NCBI RefSeq assembly: GCF_040412425.1
Contig: NC_089782.1
Location: 43,091,322 to 43,155,321 of the forward strand
Source: Macrobrachium rosenbergii
Lineage: Eukaryota; Arthropoda; Malacostraca; Decapoda; Palaemonidae
Direction: 5' to 3'
DNA: 64,000 nt
Below, one piece after another: positions 24,170-36,600 of this stretch. A program made the position numbers and the translations under genes. Numbering within the stretch: the first letter of the stretch is position 1; the number at the start of each line of letters is the position of its first letter. A model generated the notes under the pieces. That model saw nothing but the letters and a program-made list of their open reading frames with translations, was not told the DNA's origin and ran no database searches.

Positions 24170-24200
24170 CATGGTGGGATTCAAACCCACGCTTGGTAGT
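24170..24200 (-). repeat. degenerate tRNA-derived relic
   Basis: The minus strand contains gtgggtttgaatcccac, a T-arm-like stem with a TTTGAAT loop, close to a pol III B box. No complete tRNA fold is present. It directly abuts the pentamer end of a Family A copy. Confidence 0.35.
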
Positions 24201-24519
24201 GAACTAAACTGAATTGAATATAGAATTTATGCCAAATGCGAAGTACTGGGAGACTAAGGCCATTCAGTCCTGAAACGGAAATTGACAGTAAAATCTTTGA
24301 AAAGGTGTAACAGGAGGAAAACCTCGCAGTTGCACTATGAATCAACTGTTAAGAGAGGGTGGAAAGCAAGATGGAAGAAAGAGAATATGAAAGGAAGGGC
24401 AGTAAAAGGAACGAAAGGGGTTGCAGCTAGGGGCCGAAGGCACGCTGCAAAGAACCCTAAGTAATGCCTACAGTGCAACGCATGAGGTGCACTGACAGCA
24501 CTACCCCACTACGGGGACG
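24201..24519. repeat. Family A copy 5, near full length
   Basis: Pentamer end actgaattgaatatagaatt, then all diagnostic blocks to gaggtgcactgacagcacta. Same orientation as the others. Confidence 0.92.
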
Positions 24520-25028
24520 TTTGGTAGGAAGTGACGCGACCAATTTCCTTCTGAGCAGACGTAAAAGACTGAATAAAGAGAATAAAAATATTAGGAGAAC
24601 GGCAATACAGAGGAAACGACGGTTACAGAAACAATTACAAAGCACTACAGAAACCTTGAATAACAGAGCATAAAAAAATATCACGTAATGAGTCGAGTCG
24701 AAGCGATACTTAGGTATATCAAATATTTAATTCCTCATACTTTTCATAAACACTATTCTTAAGACTACCATGTCGAAAAGTCATGAATCGACCTTCCTTT
24801 CGCCAATTTAACGGTTTTGATCTATTAAATCAACAGCTGTCTAGGAAGTCTGCTTCCATTATCTAGATGGATTAAAGCATTAACTGGCGCCTATGAGGTT
24901 CTGTTTATGAGGGCAACGCAAAATGACTGGACACATTATCAATACCCATTTTCTTTTACTGTTCATTTTCTTTAAAGTTTTCCTTCGTCATGAAAAGGAA
25001 GCTTAAGTAAACTTTTTCTTGTGTGTGA

Positions 25029-25045
25029 TAAGGGGGGGGGGGGGG
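25029..25045. repeat. poly-G run
   Basis: About 15 consecutive G on the + strand, able to form a G-quadruplex in principle and also prone to assembly error. Confidence 0.9.
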
Positions 25046-25357
25046 AGCGGCGGCAAACCAAAACGGGCAGGAAAGTCCAGATTCCGGTCACAAAAAAACT
25101 TTTTTTTCCTTCCGGGGATAGAAATCCACCTGCATAGGAAGGTAAATAAAAAAAAAAAAAAAATCCGGAAATACAGAGGGCAGAAGAAAATTCCACATGC
25201 TGGGTAATGAACAGCAGGATATGAAGGATCTCTTAAACCGTTTAACCCACGAGTTAATGACCTCCACATTATATCTTCAGTATGGACACTCGACAATGGC
25301 CAGGGAAATATCTGCAAAACAAGCAAAGGACCACCGCAATTAAACCCTTGTAGAAAC

Positions 25358-25668
25358 GTAAAAAATGCGCCGATGTTTCTTCGGCGCAATCGAGTTTTCT
25401 GCCTGGTGGTGGCCTCAGCCACGGCCCCTGAAACTCAGCCACGGTCCGGTGGTGACCTATGTTGTTGGCACCTACAGCGCTGCCCGAAGAAACGATTATG
25501 TCTAACTTTATCCTTAAATAAAATAAAAACTACTGAGGCTAGAGGGCTGCAATTTGGTATGTTTGATGATTGGAGGGTGGATGATCAACATACCAATTTG
25601 CAGCCCTCTAGCCTCAGCAGTTTTTAAGATCTGAGGGCGGACGGACAGACAAAGCCGGCAAAATAGTT
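25358..25668 (-). repeat. Family B multi-hairpin repeat
   Basis: Reverse orientation with the outer hairpin gcgccgatg-tttc-ttcggcgc at the left, the central hairpin at about 25,525-25,622, and agatctgagggcggacggac...aaagccggc at the right end. Confidence 0.9.
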
Positions 25669-27060
25669 ATCCAAAAGACTCCAAGACTGATTCAACTCTG
25701 ACGAAAAGGTTGGCGTGTGCAAAGAGCCTTCCAAGATACGAGGACAATGGTGGTGGTGGGAGGGGGGGAGGTTAACTGTGATCCTCTGAAGATTTTGTTT
25801 AAACAAAGTCTAGAAATTTCTTACGGATGTTACAAGCTATTTGACTGAATGCTGAGGACCTACTGAAGGTGTACGCTATTGATGTGGTCATACACGTTTT
25901 CACGGTTACTTACTGACATATCTGTTAATTTTCACTGGTGAAAACATAAAAAAAATATTGTCATGAACACACACATTTTTATAAAACTTGGTCTTTCTTT
26001 CTTTCTTGAAATCTTCAGCTGGAAACCTGATCAACACAGCCAACAGACAATAAACCGAAGCGGTCACGCAGAAATATAAACCCGCACATACAAAAATTTC
26101 AAGTAGTACTCTAAAAAATGTTGTGTCCAATGCATTTTTTTTATGGAAAGGGGGCAACCTAATACCGTCCAGGCATCATGGAGAAAAAATGGGGAACGAA
26201 AGAAACAGAACAGCATCCTTGCACGGATGTACTATACTCACTTAACATCATGTACATAAGAACAGCACATATACACATACAGGAATAATATGCACGACTG
26301 AATGTACATAACACTTGTAAAACCAAGAAGTGTGCACGCCGATGTTCGTACTTGTGGGGAGAAATGTAAATTATAGCGGTAGTCTGTTATTCACTATATA
26401 TGAATGGGTAGTGGTGGAAAAAATCTTAAAAGTCCTATTTCAAAATGAGCTGGTCATATGCGAGCAAGGACACTTATGTTAGGATCTACCCGTCGAATCA
26501 ACGGTGGCTAAAAGTGAATCTGATCAAGCTTACGACGCTTTAAAGAAATAAAACAAAATGATCTTCACAGCAAAACAAAAAAATTAATTTCCTCAGTGGC
26601 AATTTAAAAAAAAAGACACCAACCCTTCTCCAAGATATGGGGAAACATCTTGATATCTGTACTCATCTGAAAAACGATTCAGATGAAAATTACACCAACA
26701 AACACGAACCAGGACACGAATCAAGTCAGGTATAATACAAGTATAAGTCAGGACTGGAAACTTTCAGAGGCGTCTAGAAACGGGGGAATGAGTCAGTGAC
26801 TTCCACAACGCTTAATAATAAATAAAATAATGAATGAAAGAGAACGAAGGTGCAACATGAGAAGAGCCAGAAATTAACAATACAAGTGTAAAGAATTAGT
26901 AAATACTTGAGATAGCAGCCCTTCAACCCCATCCCAAACCTTATATTTATAGCGACACACTGGCCACGTGTCATAGGCACTGGGACCTGTCCCCCCCACC
27001 CCCACTGGGGAGATCAGCGCCTGCCCTATGAACCTACAGAGGCCCAGGGAGACTAACTCT
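25669..27060. other. no recognisable gene
   Basis: Unique-looking sequence. A C-rich stretch lies at about 26,990-27,005. No domain-bearing frame on either strand. Confidence 0.5.
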
Positions 27061-27065
27061 TTACT

Positions 27066-27138
<73 letters not shown>
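27066..27138. repeat. (AT)n microsatellite
   Basis: About 72 bp of AT repeats. Confidence 0.97.
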
Positions 27139-27140
<2 letters not shown>

Positions 27141-27354
27141 GCAAAATAACCTGACATACGATTCCTCCAGGTTACAGCTCACACGAAACAAACACAAAGT
27201 GGAACCAGGCGCCAGCACCACCTCCATCTTGCCGAAGGACTTAATTGGGGTCAATACGAGGGTCTCCAAAAATAAACAATGACGGACAAAGGCTACGATT
27301 TACTATCGGTTTGCACTTCCGCAGTTCAGCGCCCGAGAGCATCGGGAGTTTAAG

Positions 27355-28046
27355 CCGCTGTGATTAGGGCGTCGCAGTCTTTGAAAACTAACTTGCACAG
27401 GATTCTGCTTATGGGTAAAATCGCATACCAAAAATATTGTTGTTGATAATATTATTAATAGTAGTAGTTATCAGTAAAAATGCATAATAAAAATATCGTT
27501 TTTGCCAATTAATAGTATTAGTTATGACTGAGGTGTTACGGTCTTTAAAAACTGTCACTCTACTTTATCACTCTACTTTACAAGTAAAAAAAAACGTAAT
27601 AGAATAGAATTTGGGCCAAGGACCAAGCGCTGGGACCTATGAGGTCATTCACCGATGGCAGGGAAATTGGCAGTAAGAAGGTTTGAAAGGTGTAACAGGA
27701 GGAAAACCTAGCAGGTGCACTATGAATCAACTGTTAGAGAGGGTGGAAGGTCAGATGGCAGAAAGAGAATATGAACGGAGGTACAGTATAAGAAACGAGA
27801 GATATTGCAGCTAGTTACCGAAGGGACGCTGCAGGGACCCTCAAGTAATGCCTACAGTGCACCACGTGAGGTGCGCTGACGGTACTACCCCACCCCTACG
27901 GAGAAAACAACGCATAATAAAAATAATACTGCAACTCACTTTGTTGATAACAGCAGCTATGATTGAAGTGTTAGAGTCTTGGAAAACTCTAATTCTACTT
28001 TATAGGTAAAAATACCAAATGAAAATATTGTTGATATTATTAATGA

Positions 28047-28099
<53 letters not shown>

Positions 28100-28100
28100 C
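27355..28100. repeat. degenerate tandem repeat of about 115 bp, interrupted by Family A
   Basis: Similar units share the order gtcttt/gg-aaaact...ctactttat-aggtaaaa...cataataaaaatat(t)gtt...aatagtagtagtta. They lie at about 27,360-27,470, 27,476-27,597 and 27,905-28,030. A Family A copy sits at 27,599-27,900 between units. The array ends in an (AGT)n run at 28,045-28,098 that looks like an expansion of the tagtagtag already present in the unit. Confidence 0.75.
27599..27900. repeat. Family A copy 6, near full length
   Basis: Full set of Family A blocks from aatagaatagaatttgggcc to gtgaggtgcgctgacggtac, inserted between units of a tandem array. Confidence 0.92.
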
Positions 28101-29040
28101 AGGTAAAGTCCAACTAATGCGTCAAAAATGACGATAATATAAGAGTGGGTCGGGACAGAAAGTGCTCCGACTCTTGGGACGACGATAAGTACCGCCTCTA
28201 GGCCCATACCATAGCTCTAAATCCTACATACATACGTAGGGCCCAACGGTATACAAGGCTGGCAAGGGCTGGACGACGGCAAATCCGAACAGTCATTACC
28301 CGTAAGCAATCATTACAATACAGGAAAAATATGAGCGTACACTTAGGTTTATTACATAAATAGTTACCGAAACTACACCAACGGGATTGTAGTATTTTAC
28401 CGAGGTACATTCACACTATAATAAAAACAAGCAGACGTACGTAACTTATCGCACACACGGTAACAAACAGGTTAAATACAAGTTCATGATTTACTGGTAG
28501 TCTGACCAGTGCTTCATAAGATTATCCAGCGTTCGTCAAAGTTTCGATTTCCACTTACGGTATTCGTTTTCAACCTGTCTGTGGATGCAAAGTTGTCGAC
28601 CTGCACTTATGACATGGTTTGCCATAGTGTGGACGCATCCTTACTATCAGATTCAAATAAATCTAGAGACAGCAAAATCAACAATGGATAAGATAGACCT
28701 TGATCTACAGCAATCACAGCCAGTTTCGTATGCAAATAAATGTACAAAAAATATAGGGACAAGACCACTTACTCTGTAACCACGTAGACCCATGTTCTCA
28801 GAGCTCAGAGGTATGGACATCCAAAGTCCTCTAAAGATTGTAAATCAAGGGTATTATTAACCAACCCGGTGCTATGCTGGCAGAGGAAGTTGGGTAGACT
28901 GAGGAGAGAGTGAAAAGGCAAGTTCCTGAGGGCCCATGCAAGATGACAGAACCAGGCTGACAAAACGACAAGCTCTAACAGATGTTGTAGACTTTGCTTC
29001 ACCAACAAGTGTGGAGAAATTTTTTCAAGATAGTCAGCTC
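28100..29040. other. no recognisable gene
   Basis: Unique-looking sequence. Short frames on both strands have no family signature. Confidence 0.5.
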
Positions 29041-29945
29041 TGAAAATATATTGCTAATCAATTATGCAACTCAGTAAGTACTGAGTGTCAATTTAGATGT
29101 ACAGCCTCTACAGTCTACAGGGTTATGTAAATCAGCTTTCTGAATAGTTTGCTGTTCAGTTATGCAACTCATCATCAAAAAAATACCAGTTTGGATGAAC
29201 TGCCTCTACTAGGTTTCATAAGCAAATCAGCTCTTTGAAAAGTTTTGAGATCACGTGCTTGAAGTTTTTTTAAGTAGTGCTTGCGAATTAACCTCAAAGA
29301 CCACTTGGGCCAGAGTGCTCATCTGGGCCACCTTTTGCACTCTTTCCTTTAATACTGTAATGATCTGGACACACTTGGGTCTAAACTAAATAAGGAAAGT
29401 TAATGATGTCATTTCTGCCCAATCAGTTCTCGAGAGGACGGTAGTCCTGTTATATCGCGATGATTTGAACACACTTGGATCTAGGGAAGATTGACGTAGT
29501 CTGGTCATTTTTGATACAATCAGTTCTCGAGAGGATGATTGACCTGTTATATTGTGATGACTTGAACACTTGGATCTGGGGAAGTTTAACGTAGTCTGGT
29601 CATTTCTGACCCAATTAGTTCTCGAGAGGATGATTGTCCTGTTATATCGTGATGATTTAAACACACTTGGATCTGGGGAAGACTAAGATAGTCTGGTCCC
29701 TTCTGCCCAGTTAGTTCTGGAGAAGATGAGTTTTCAGTGAACCAAACGTATGTTCACTGGTGGTTAATAGTGCCCTCATGGTAAGTGTAGCCCACAATCG
29801 AAGCAACTTTAACTAAAGATTCTGTGTTCAAATGATCCTGTGGATCTGAGGGTGTCAAAAATGTAAAATTTTACGCCACACAGAAAGACAGATGATGGAC
29901 CAGAAAAGCTCACCTGCTTTCAGCTCAGGTGAGCTGTAAAAAAAC
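29041..29945. repeat. complex repeat block ending in a perfect hairpin
   Basis: A segment of about 115 bp is duplicated at about 29,047-29,265 (ttatgcaactca...ctgcctctac...aaatcagct). A second unit of about 113 bp occurs 3.3 times at about 29,350-29,725 (cagttctcgagaggatgat...ttggatctggggaag). The block closes with agctcacctg-N9-caggtgagct at about 29,909-29,937 followed by a poly-A-like run. The order suggests an old, internally tandem mobile element whose end is the hairpin. I cannot place it in a named family. Confidence 0.65.
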
Positions 29946-30995
29946 TTCCAAATTTACAGTCTGTAGACGGGAGTTAAAAGATGAAAAAAGCAATAAAGAT
30001 TATTTACTGGATTGTGGTTTTTTTTTTCCAACTGAAGCCTTTAATATCTTAAATATGCAGCCTTGTAGTCAACCTGGATGGAATACTAACTTGAAGTAAT
30101 TTCAACATGTTAACTAGATAGTGTCATTAACGATGACCGTCATATCAACCTCTCTATTAAAAACCGTATGGGCAAGCCAAAATTAGTATTAACAGTAAAA
30201 GTTGCAAAACTCCTCAACATAAGTGCACTGATGCTCTAGGAAAGCTGTTCTAGGGCTGTATGGCTAACTAAGAGAAAGCCTCTTGTTTACTTTGAAGTGC
30301 CTGTAGGGTCTAGAATGTAGTCAAAATCTGACTTTTTTTTTTTTTTTTGTATCCATCTCCAATAACCCAACCGCAAAATTACTTTGAAATATTTAATGTT
30401 ATAGTGAGATAATCATTAGGAACTTCAATTTCAGGCCTGTTTCTAAAATGATTTTAGTGGTTGCCTCTTCAAAAGGTTTTTATTAGCTAGGATCCAACTA
30501 AAAAACTGGTTGAATTCGACACAGAAATCAATAGCCAGTTTGCAAAGAAAATAAGAACAAACATTTCTCCCAAAATCATTGAAGACAGTCAAATAACTGA
30601 AATGAGACAAAACACACACAAGACATAACTCGGTAGAATGAGCCATCTTCAGTATCTCGAGGCAGAAAATTAACTGACAAAAATCTATCTGAATAAAGAT
30701 TTCACATACGCTGGAAACTGATTAAATCAATATAGTACCAAGGTGTCGTAAGCGAGGAGGTGAGATGGTCTGGACATGTAGAGAAAACCAACGAAGATAC
30801 ATAAGCTGTACGTATAAACAATGTTCGTGACGACAGATAGTTTTTGTACTTAAAAGGGTAAAAGTACATTTTCATATTTATTCATTTAAAGATAAAGTTA
30901 TCTCCTGACCTTATGTATGAGTATTACAACATTAATCAATATTTAAGGAAATACACTTCCATAGTTTTGTGCGTGCATTCCAGCAAGATTAGCTA
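29946..30995. other. no recognisable gene
   Basis: AT-rich unique-looking sequence with a T run near 30,330-30,348. Confidence 0.5.
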
Positions 30996-30997
30996 CT

Positions 30998-31059
<62 letters not shown>

Positions 31060-31286
31060 TTAATGTAATAAGGTCCACAATAATATATCAATGGTATAAT
31101 GTGAGACTTTATGAAAATGTATAAAAGCTTTTGAACCGTATCCTGGGTCCATCTTGAACTGAAAATGAACACATGATAGGGGTCGAAAGCTTTTTATACA
31201 TTTTTATAAAGTCTCACATTCTACCATTGATATACTCTTGTGGACCATATTCAAAATTACTCCTGTTCTCGACACTGAGAGTTCTA

Positions 31287-31345
<59 letters not shown>
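30998..31345. repeat. (AAT)n tracts flanking an inverted repeat
   Basis: AAT tracts at about 30,998-31,058 and 31,288-31,341 bracket two arms of about 68 bp that are imperfect reverse complements: ggtccacaataatatatcaa...gtataaaagcttt at about 31,073-31,133, and aaagctttttatac...ttgtggacc at about 31,187-31,248. The centre carries ctgggtccatcttgaactg. I associate this type of terminal motif with Penelope-like elements from memory, so the family call is tentative. Confidence 0.7.
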
Positions 31346-31660
31346 TTTAAGGTTAAGTGTACCAGCATTATACTGCTAAAAAAAACAGGCAGACATATAT
31401 ATACATTAAGAAATTTTTAACCCATACAGACAATCCCTCGGTCGTTTTTCTTATGCAGAGGAAAGTAAAGACGGACTAAATAAAAGAAAAAAAAAAGGCT
31501 ACCCCTAAATAAAAGGGAGGAAATTGTCAATGAACTTACAATTCTACGTAATTGCATCTCTGACCTTTCAGTGGACGAAAAAGACGGGGATCGGCGAAAA
31601 ACAAAAGCAAGCCATTTTCTTCCCCACGTGTGTAAGGGGACGAATATCAATACCAATCCA

Positions 31661-31820
31661 AAGCTTCGTATTTTGGGACACCCACGAGACAAAAATGGCA
31701 AATGTAAGGGATATGGCCGTGTAAGGAGCAGTAGCCCAAGTCTCGTATTTTGAGACACCTGTGACACAAAAATGACAAATGTGAAGGATACAAACGTGTA
31801 AGAACCAACAGTACGCATTG
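31661..31820. repeat. two-unit tandem duplication, about 78 bp
   Basis: cgtattttgggacaccca...gacaaaaatggcaaatgtaagggatatggccgtgtaagga is followed by a diverged second copy (cgtattttgagacacctg...). Confidence 0.75.
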
Positions 31821-32108
31821 CAGCAGATTACAGAGCAACGCCCTGAGTGCCCAGCAATGTAAACATGAGCAAAGGAGGCACAGTAATTACGAAACTAATT
31901 ACAGATCAGTCCAGTACACAAATCTTCGAATCACTCGAGACCGAAAGGAGCAAAATCTTGGAAATCGACCAAACTGAACCGACGTTGTCACAGCCACTCC
32001 TTGGATGAAATAACAAAACCAAATGATGCGCCTCTTACGGAAAAACAAAAAAAAAGGGGCAAACCTCTTTCATTAACTTGCGTTCTATACGGTCACGCCA
32101 GGGGAAGC

Positions 32109-32124
32109 CGTTGCCATGGCAACG
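32109..32124. promoter_or_regulatory. perfect RFX X-box-like palindrome
   Basis: CGTTGCCATGGCAACG is a 16-bp perfect palindrome containing GTTGCCATGGCAAC, the ideal inverted-repeat site of RFX transcription factors (known to regulate ciliary genes). An E-box CACGTG lies 14 bp to the right (about 32,138). No gene start is visible nearby, so function is inferred from motif quality only. Confidence 0.45.
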
Positions 32125-32690
32125 AGACACACCTCTCACGTGGACCAGTTGCTGGCTACTTTTGCCTCGTAAGTAAGAAGTAAGCAAACAATGAGGGAAT
32201 TGCATGCTAATGCGATGGCCTAATTACCTGCGTTGTTCGGGGGTCTGTATTTTATTTGCTGCACTTCATCACGTTTAATCGTGATTGTATTTCATAAAAC
32301 AGGAGAGTATTTATGATGTTTAAGCCGTCAATTTCACCGTGAGGACAACAAAGGTGCAGAGAAATTTTATTTATGTATCTCGTTCGGTATCAACTAACAA
32401 ACACCCCCCACTTTCAACCCCAACCCCCCTTCAAATAATCATCGACCAGAGGGCATGAAGTCAACCTTAAAAAGAGCTTAATAAATTATACATAATGGGA
32501 GGACTAATAATAATCACCTATAAACAAGCAACCAAGTAGCAGTTTAATGCAACGTATCCACACTGGACAAAAATCGTAAAAACAAACATTTCAAAATGTG
32601 ATTGGCAAGGACACCAAGGAACAACTCACGATCGCGATGCGTGAAGGTGTCAAAGGGGACGCTGAGCCGTAGGCCAGTCGCCGTCAGAAG

Positions 32691-32717
32691 TGACCTCAGA
32701 AGGTCACAATGGGGTCA
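32691..32717. promoter_or_regulatory. nuclear-receptor half-site cluster
   Basis: TGACCT, AGGTCA and GGGTCA follow one another with spacers of 4 and 5 bases, giving an everted pair and a direct repeat with 5-bp spacing (DR5-like). Such layouts bind nuclear-receptor dimers in animals. The local sequence is GC-richer than average. Motif-only evidence. Confidence 0.25.
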
Positions 32718-32867
32718 TGTCGTGCCTGAAAGAACGTCACACAATAAAGACATTGCTCGTCGCTGCTGGAATTGGGGGATCTTTCCTGACGAAGAGGTCC
32801 TGCTGCTACGACACCTGGATGAATGCTGCCTCCGTCACTTGCCTGCTGCTGCTGCTGTGAACCCCCC

Positions 32868-33010
32868 CCTCCCCATTCCCATTCCCATTCCCATTCCCCT
32901 CCGATCCCACTACCTCTATATCCCCTTCCACGTTGTCCCTTCACCCCACCATTAAACAGTGCCTGGACGATGGAAAGGAGGGGAGGGGGAGGGGGAGGGG
33001 GAGGGCCTGC
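32868..33010. repeat. (CATTCC)n and G-run quadruplex-type sequences
   Basis: Four to five copies of cattcc at about 32,874-32,898 place GGGAAT repeats on the minus strand. A ggggaggggg-type run occupies about 32,976-33,005 on +. Both fit the G-quadruplex sequence rule on opposite strands within 150 bp. Confidence 0.7.
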
Positions 33011-33649
33011 CACCTGCAACAGTATTCATCATTCTCTCTGCCTTCTCTTCTCCTTTCCTTTCCATCTTGCCCTCAGCTTTCCCTCCCCCTCCTCTCTCTC
33101 TTATTGACAACTACCTTTCCCTTTCTCTCTCTCTCTCCTTAATCCCTTAATCTGATGTCCTAGCTTGTAAGACGCGTCTGCCACACCATACTATCATCAC
33201 ATCCATCACTGTACACTCAGTCATGAACACCAAATTAATCTCGGCCCTCGCAACATTTGCTCATAACTTTCCACGAATTCTCATTAATCCGATTAACCCT
33301 TTTATGTCTGCCATTACTTTCGTTAGCCATCTATTTGGGATTTGTTTTAGTTCCGTCGTAAAGCAACAATTGGCCTCTATCCCTCCATTTCGTTATACTA
33401 ACGGAAGGACTTTTTTCGTCTTCTTCTTCTTCTTCTTCTTCTTCACGCCATTTCCAAAGCAACAAATGTCTTAGGGTTCTTAAGTACATTTCTATTGCAA
33501 CAAAGCCGTGACTCCATTCTTGAGCAGCTGTAGTTATAGCAACAGCTGCTTCCAACTCGTCCCCTCACCTAAAGCAACAACTATCTCAAATTCATCTGCT
33601 CATCTCCTATAGCAAGAGCTGTTTCTAACTAGTCACCTCATCTCGTAAG

Positions 33650-36600
33650 ACCTACGGCAACAACCGTCTCCAACTCATATCAAATCTTCTAAAGCCACAG
33701 TGACAAATGTCTCCAACTCAGCATCAAATCTTCTAAAGCCTTAGCAACAACTGTCTCAACTCGTCATCACATCTTCTAAAGTCATAGCAACAACTGTCTC
33801 CAACTCGTCATCACATCTTCTGAAGCCATAGCAACAACTGTCTCCAACTCGTCATCACATCTTCTGAAGCCATAGCAACAACTGTCTCCAACTCGTCATC
33901 ACATCTTCTAAAGCCATAGCAACAACTGTCTCCAACTCATCATCACATCTTCTAAAGCCATAGCAACAACTGTCTCCAACTCGTCATCACATCTTCTAAA
34001 GCCATAGCAACAACTGTCTCCAACTCGTCATCACATCTTCTAAAGCCACAGTAACAAATGTATCCAACTCATCATCACATCTTCTAAAGCCACAGTGACA
34101 AATGTCTCCAACTCATCATCACATCTTCTAAAGCCACAGTGACAAATGTCTCCAACTCGTCATCACATCTTCTAAAGCCACAGTGACAAATGTCTCCAAC
34201 TCGTCATCACATCTTCTAAAGCCACAGTGACAAATGTCTCCAACTCATCACATCTTCTAAAGCCACAGTGACAAATGTCTCCAACTCGTCATCACATCCT
34301 CTAAAGTCACAGTGACAAATGTCTCCAACTCATCATCACATCTTCTAAAGCCACAGTGACAAATGTCTCCAACTCATCATCACATCTTCTAAAGCCATAG
34401 CAACAACTGTCTCCAACTCGTCATCACATCTTCTAAAGCCACAGTAACTAATGTATCCAACTCATCATCACATCTTCTAAAGCCACAGTGACAAATGTCT
34501 CCAACTCATCATCACATCTTCTAAAGCCACAGTGACAAATGTCTCCAACTCGTCATCACATCTTCTAAAGCCACAGTGACAAATGTCTCCAACTCATCAT
34601 CACATCTTCTAAAGTCACAGTGACAAATGTCTCCAACTCGTCATCACATCTTCTAAAGCCACAGTGACAAATGTCTCCAACTCATCACATCTTCTAAAGC
34701 CACAGTGACAAATGTCTCCAACTCGTCATCACATCTTCTAAAGCCACAGTGACAAATGTCTCCAACTCATCATCACATCTTCTAAAGCCACAGTGACAAA
34801 TGTCTCCAACTCATCATCACATCTTCTAAAGCCATAGCAACAACTGTCTCCAACTCGTCATCACATCTTCTAAAGCCACAGTAACAATGTCAACTCTCAT
34901 CACATCTTCTAAAGCCACAGTGACAAATGTCTCCAACTCATCATCACATCTTCTAAAGCCATAGCAACAACTGTCTCCAACTCGTCATCACATCTTCTAA
35001 AGCCACAGTAACAAATGTCTACAACTCGTCATCACATCTTCTAAAGCCACAGTGACAAATGTCCCCAACTCGTCATCACATCTTCTAAAGCCATAGTGAC
35101 AAATGTCTCCAACTCATCATCACATCTAAAGCCATAGCAACAACTGTCTCAACTCGTCATCACGTCTTCTAAAGCCACAGTAACAAATGTCTCCAACTCG
35201 TCATCACATCTTCTAAAGCCACAGTGACAAATGTCTCAACTCGTCATCACATCTTCTAAAGCCACAGTAACAAATGTCTCCAACTCGTCATCACATCTTC
35301 TAAAGCCACAGTAACATATGTCTCCAACTCGTCATCACATCTTCTAAAGCCACAGTGACAAATGTCTCCAACTCATCATCACATCTTCTAAAGCCATAGC
35401 AACAACTGTCTCCAACTCGTCATCACATCTTCTAAAGCCACAGTAACAAATGTCTCAACTCATCATCACATCTTCTAAAGCCACAGTGACAAATGTCTCC
35501 AACTCGTCATCACATCTTCTAAAGCCACAGTAACAAATGTCTCCAACTCGTCATCACATCTTCTAAAGCCACAGTAACAAATGTCTCCAACTCGTCATCA
35601 CATCTTCTAAAGCCACAGTGACAAATGTCTCCAACTCGTCATCACATCTTCTAAAGCCAAAGTGACAAATGTCTCCAACTCGTCATCACATCTTCTAAAG
35701 CCACAGTAACAAATGTCTCCAACTCATCATCACATCTTCTAAAGCCACAGTGACAAATGTCTCCAACTCATCATCACATCTTCTAAAGCCACAGTGACAA
35801 ATGTCTCAACTCGTCATCACATCTTCTAAAGCCACAGTGACAAATGTCTCCAACTCGTCATCACATCTTCTAAAGCCACAGTGACAAATGTCTCCAACTC
35901 GTCATCACATCTTCTAAAGCCACAGTGACAAATGTCCCCAACTCGTCATCACATCTTCTAAAGCCATAGTGACAAATGTCTCCAACTCATCATCACATCT
36001 TCTAAAGCCATAGCAACAACTGTCTCCAACTCGTCATCACATCTTCTAAAGCCATAGCTACAACTGCCTCCAACTCGTCATCACATCTTCTAAAGCCATG
36101 GCAACAACTGTCTCCAACTCATCATCACATCTAAAGCCATAGCAACAACTGTCTCCATCTCGTCATCACATCTTCTAAAGCCACAGTGACAAATGTCTCC
36201 AACTCGTCATCACATCTTCTAAAGCCACAGTGACAAATGTCTCCAACTCGTCATCACATCTTCTAAAGCCACAGTGACAAATGTCCCCAACTCGTCATCA
36301 CATCTTCTAAAGCCACAGTGACAAATGTCTCCAACTCATCATCACATCTTTTAAAGCCATAGCAACAACTGTCTCCAACTCGTCATCACATCTTCTAAAG
36401 CCATAGCTACAACTGCCTCCAACTCGTCATCACATCTTCTAAAGCCATGGCAACAACTGTCTCCAACTCATCATCACATCTAAAGCCATAGCAACAACTG
36501 TCTCCATCTCGTCATCACATCTTCTAAAGCCAAAGCAACAACTGTCTCCAACTCGTCATCACATCTTCTAAAGCCACAGTGACAAATGTCTCCAACTCGT

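Noticed and set aside
24170..24200. Possible tRNA gene (gggtttgaatccc)
   Set aside because: Only a T-arm-like piece is present. The rest of the cloverleaf is absent and a Family A copy begins immediately beside it.
32602..33019. Overlapping open frames on both strands in the GC-rich 32.6-33.0-kb region, including poly-Gln and poly-Pro runs
   Set aside because: The runs come from CTG, CCT and CATTCC simple repeats. Neither strand shows a domain, start context or splice structure.
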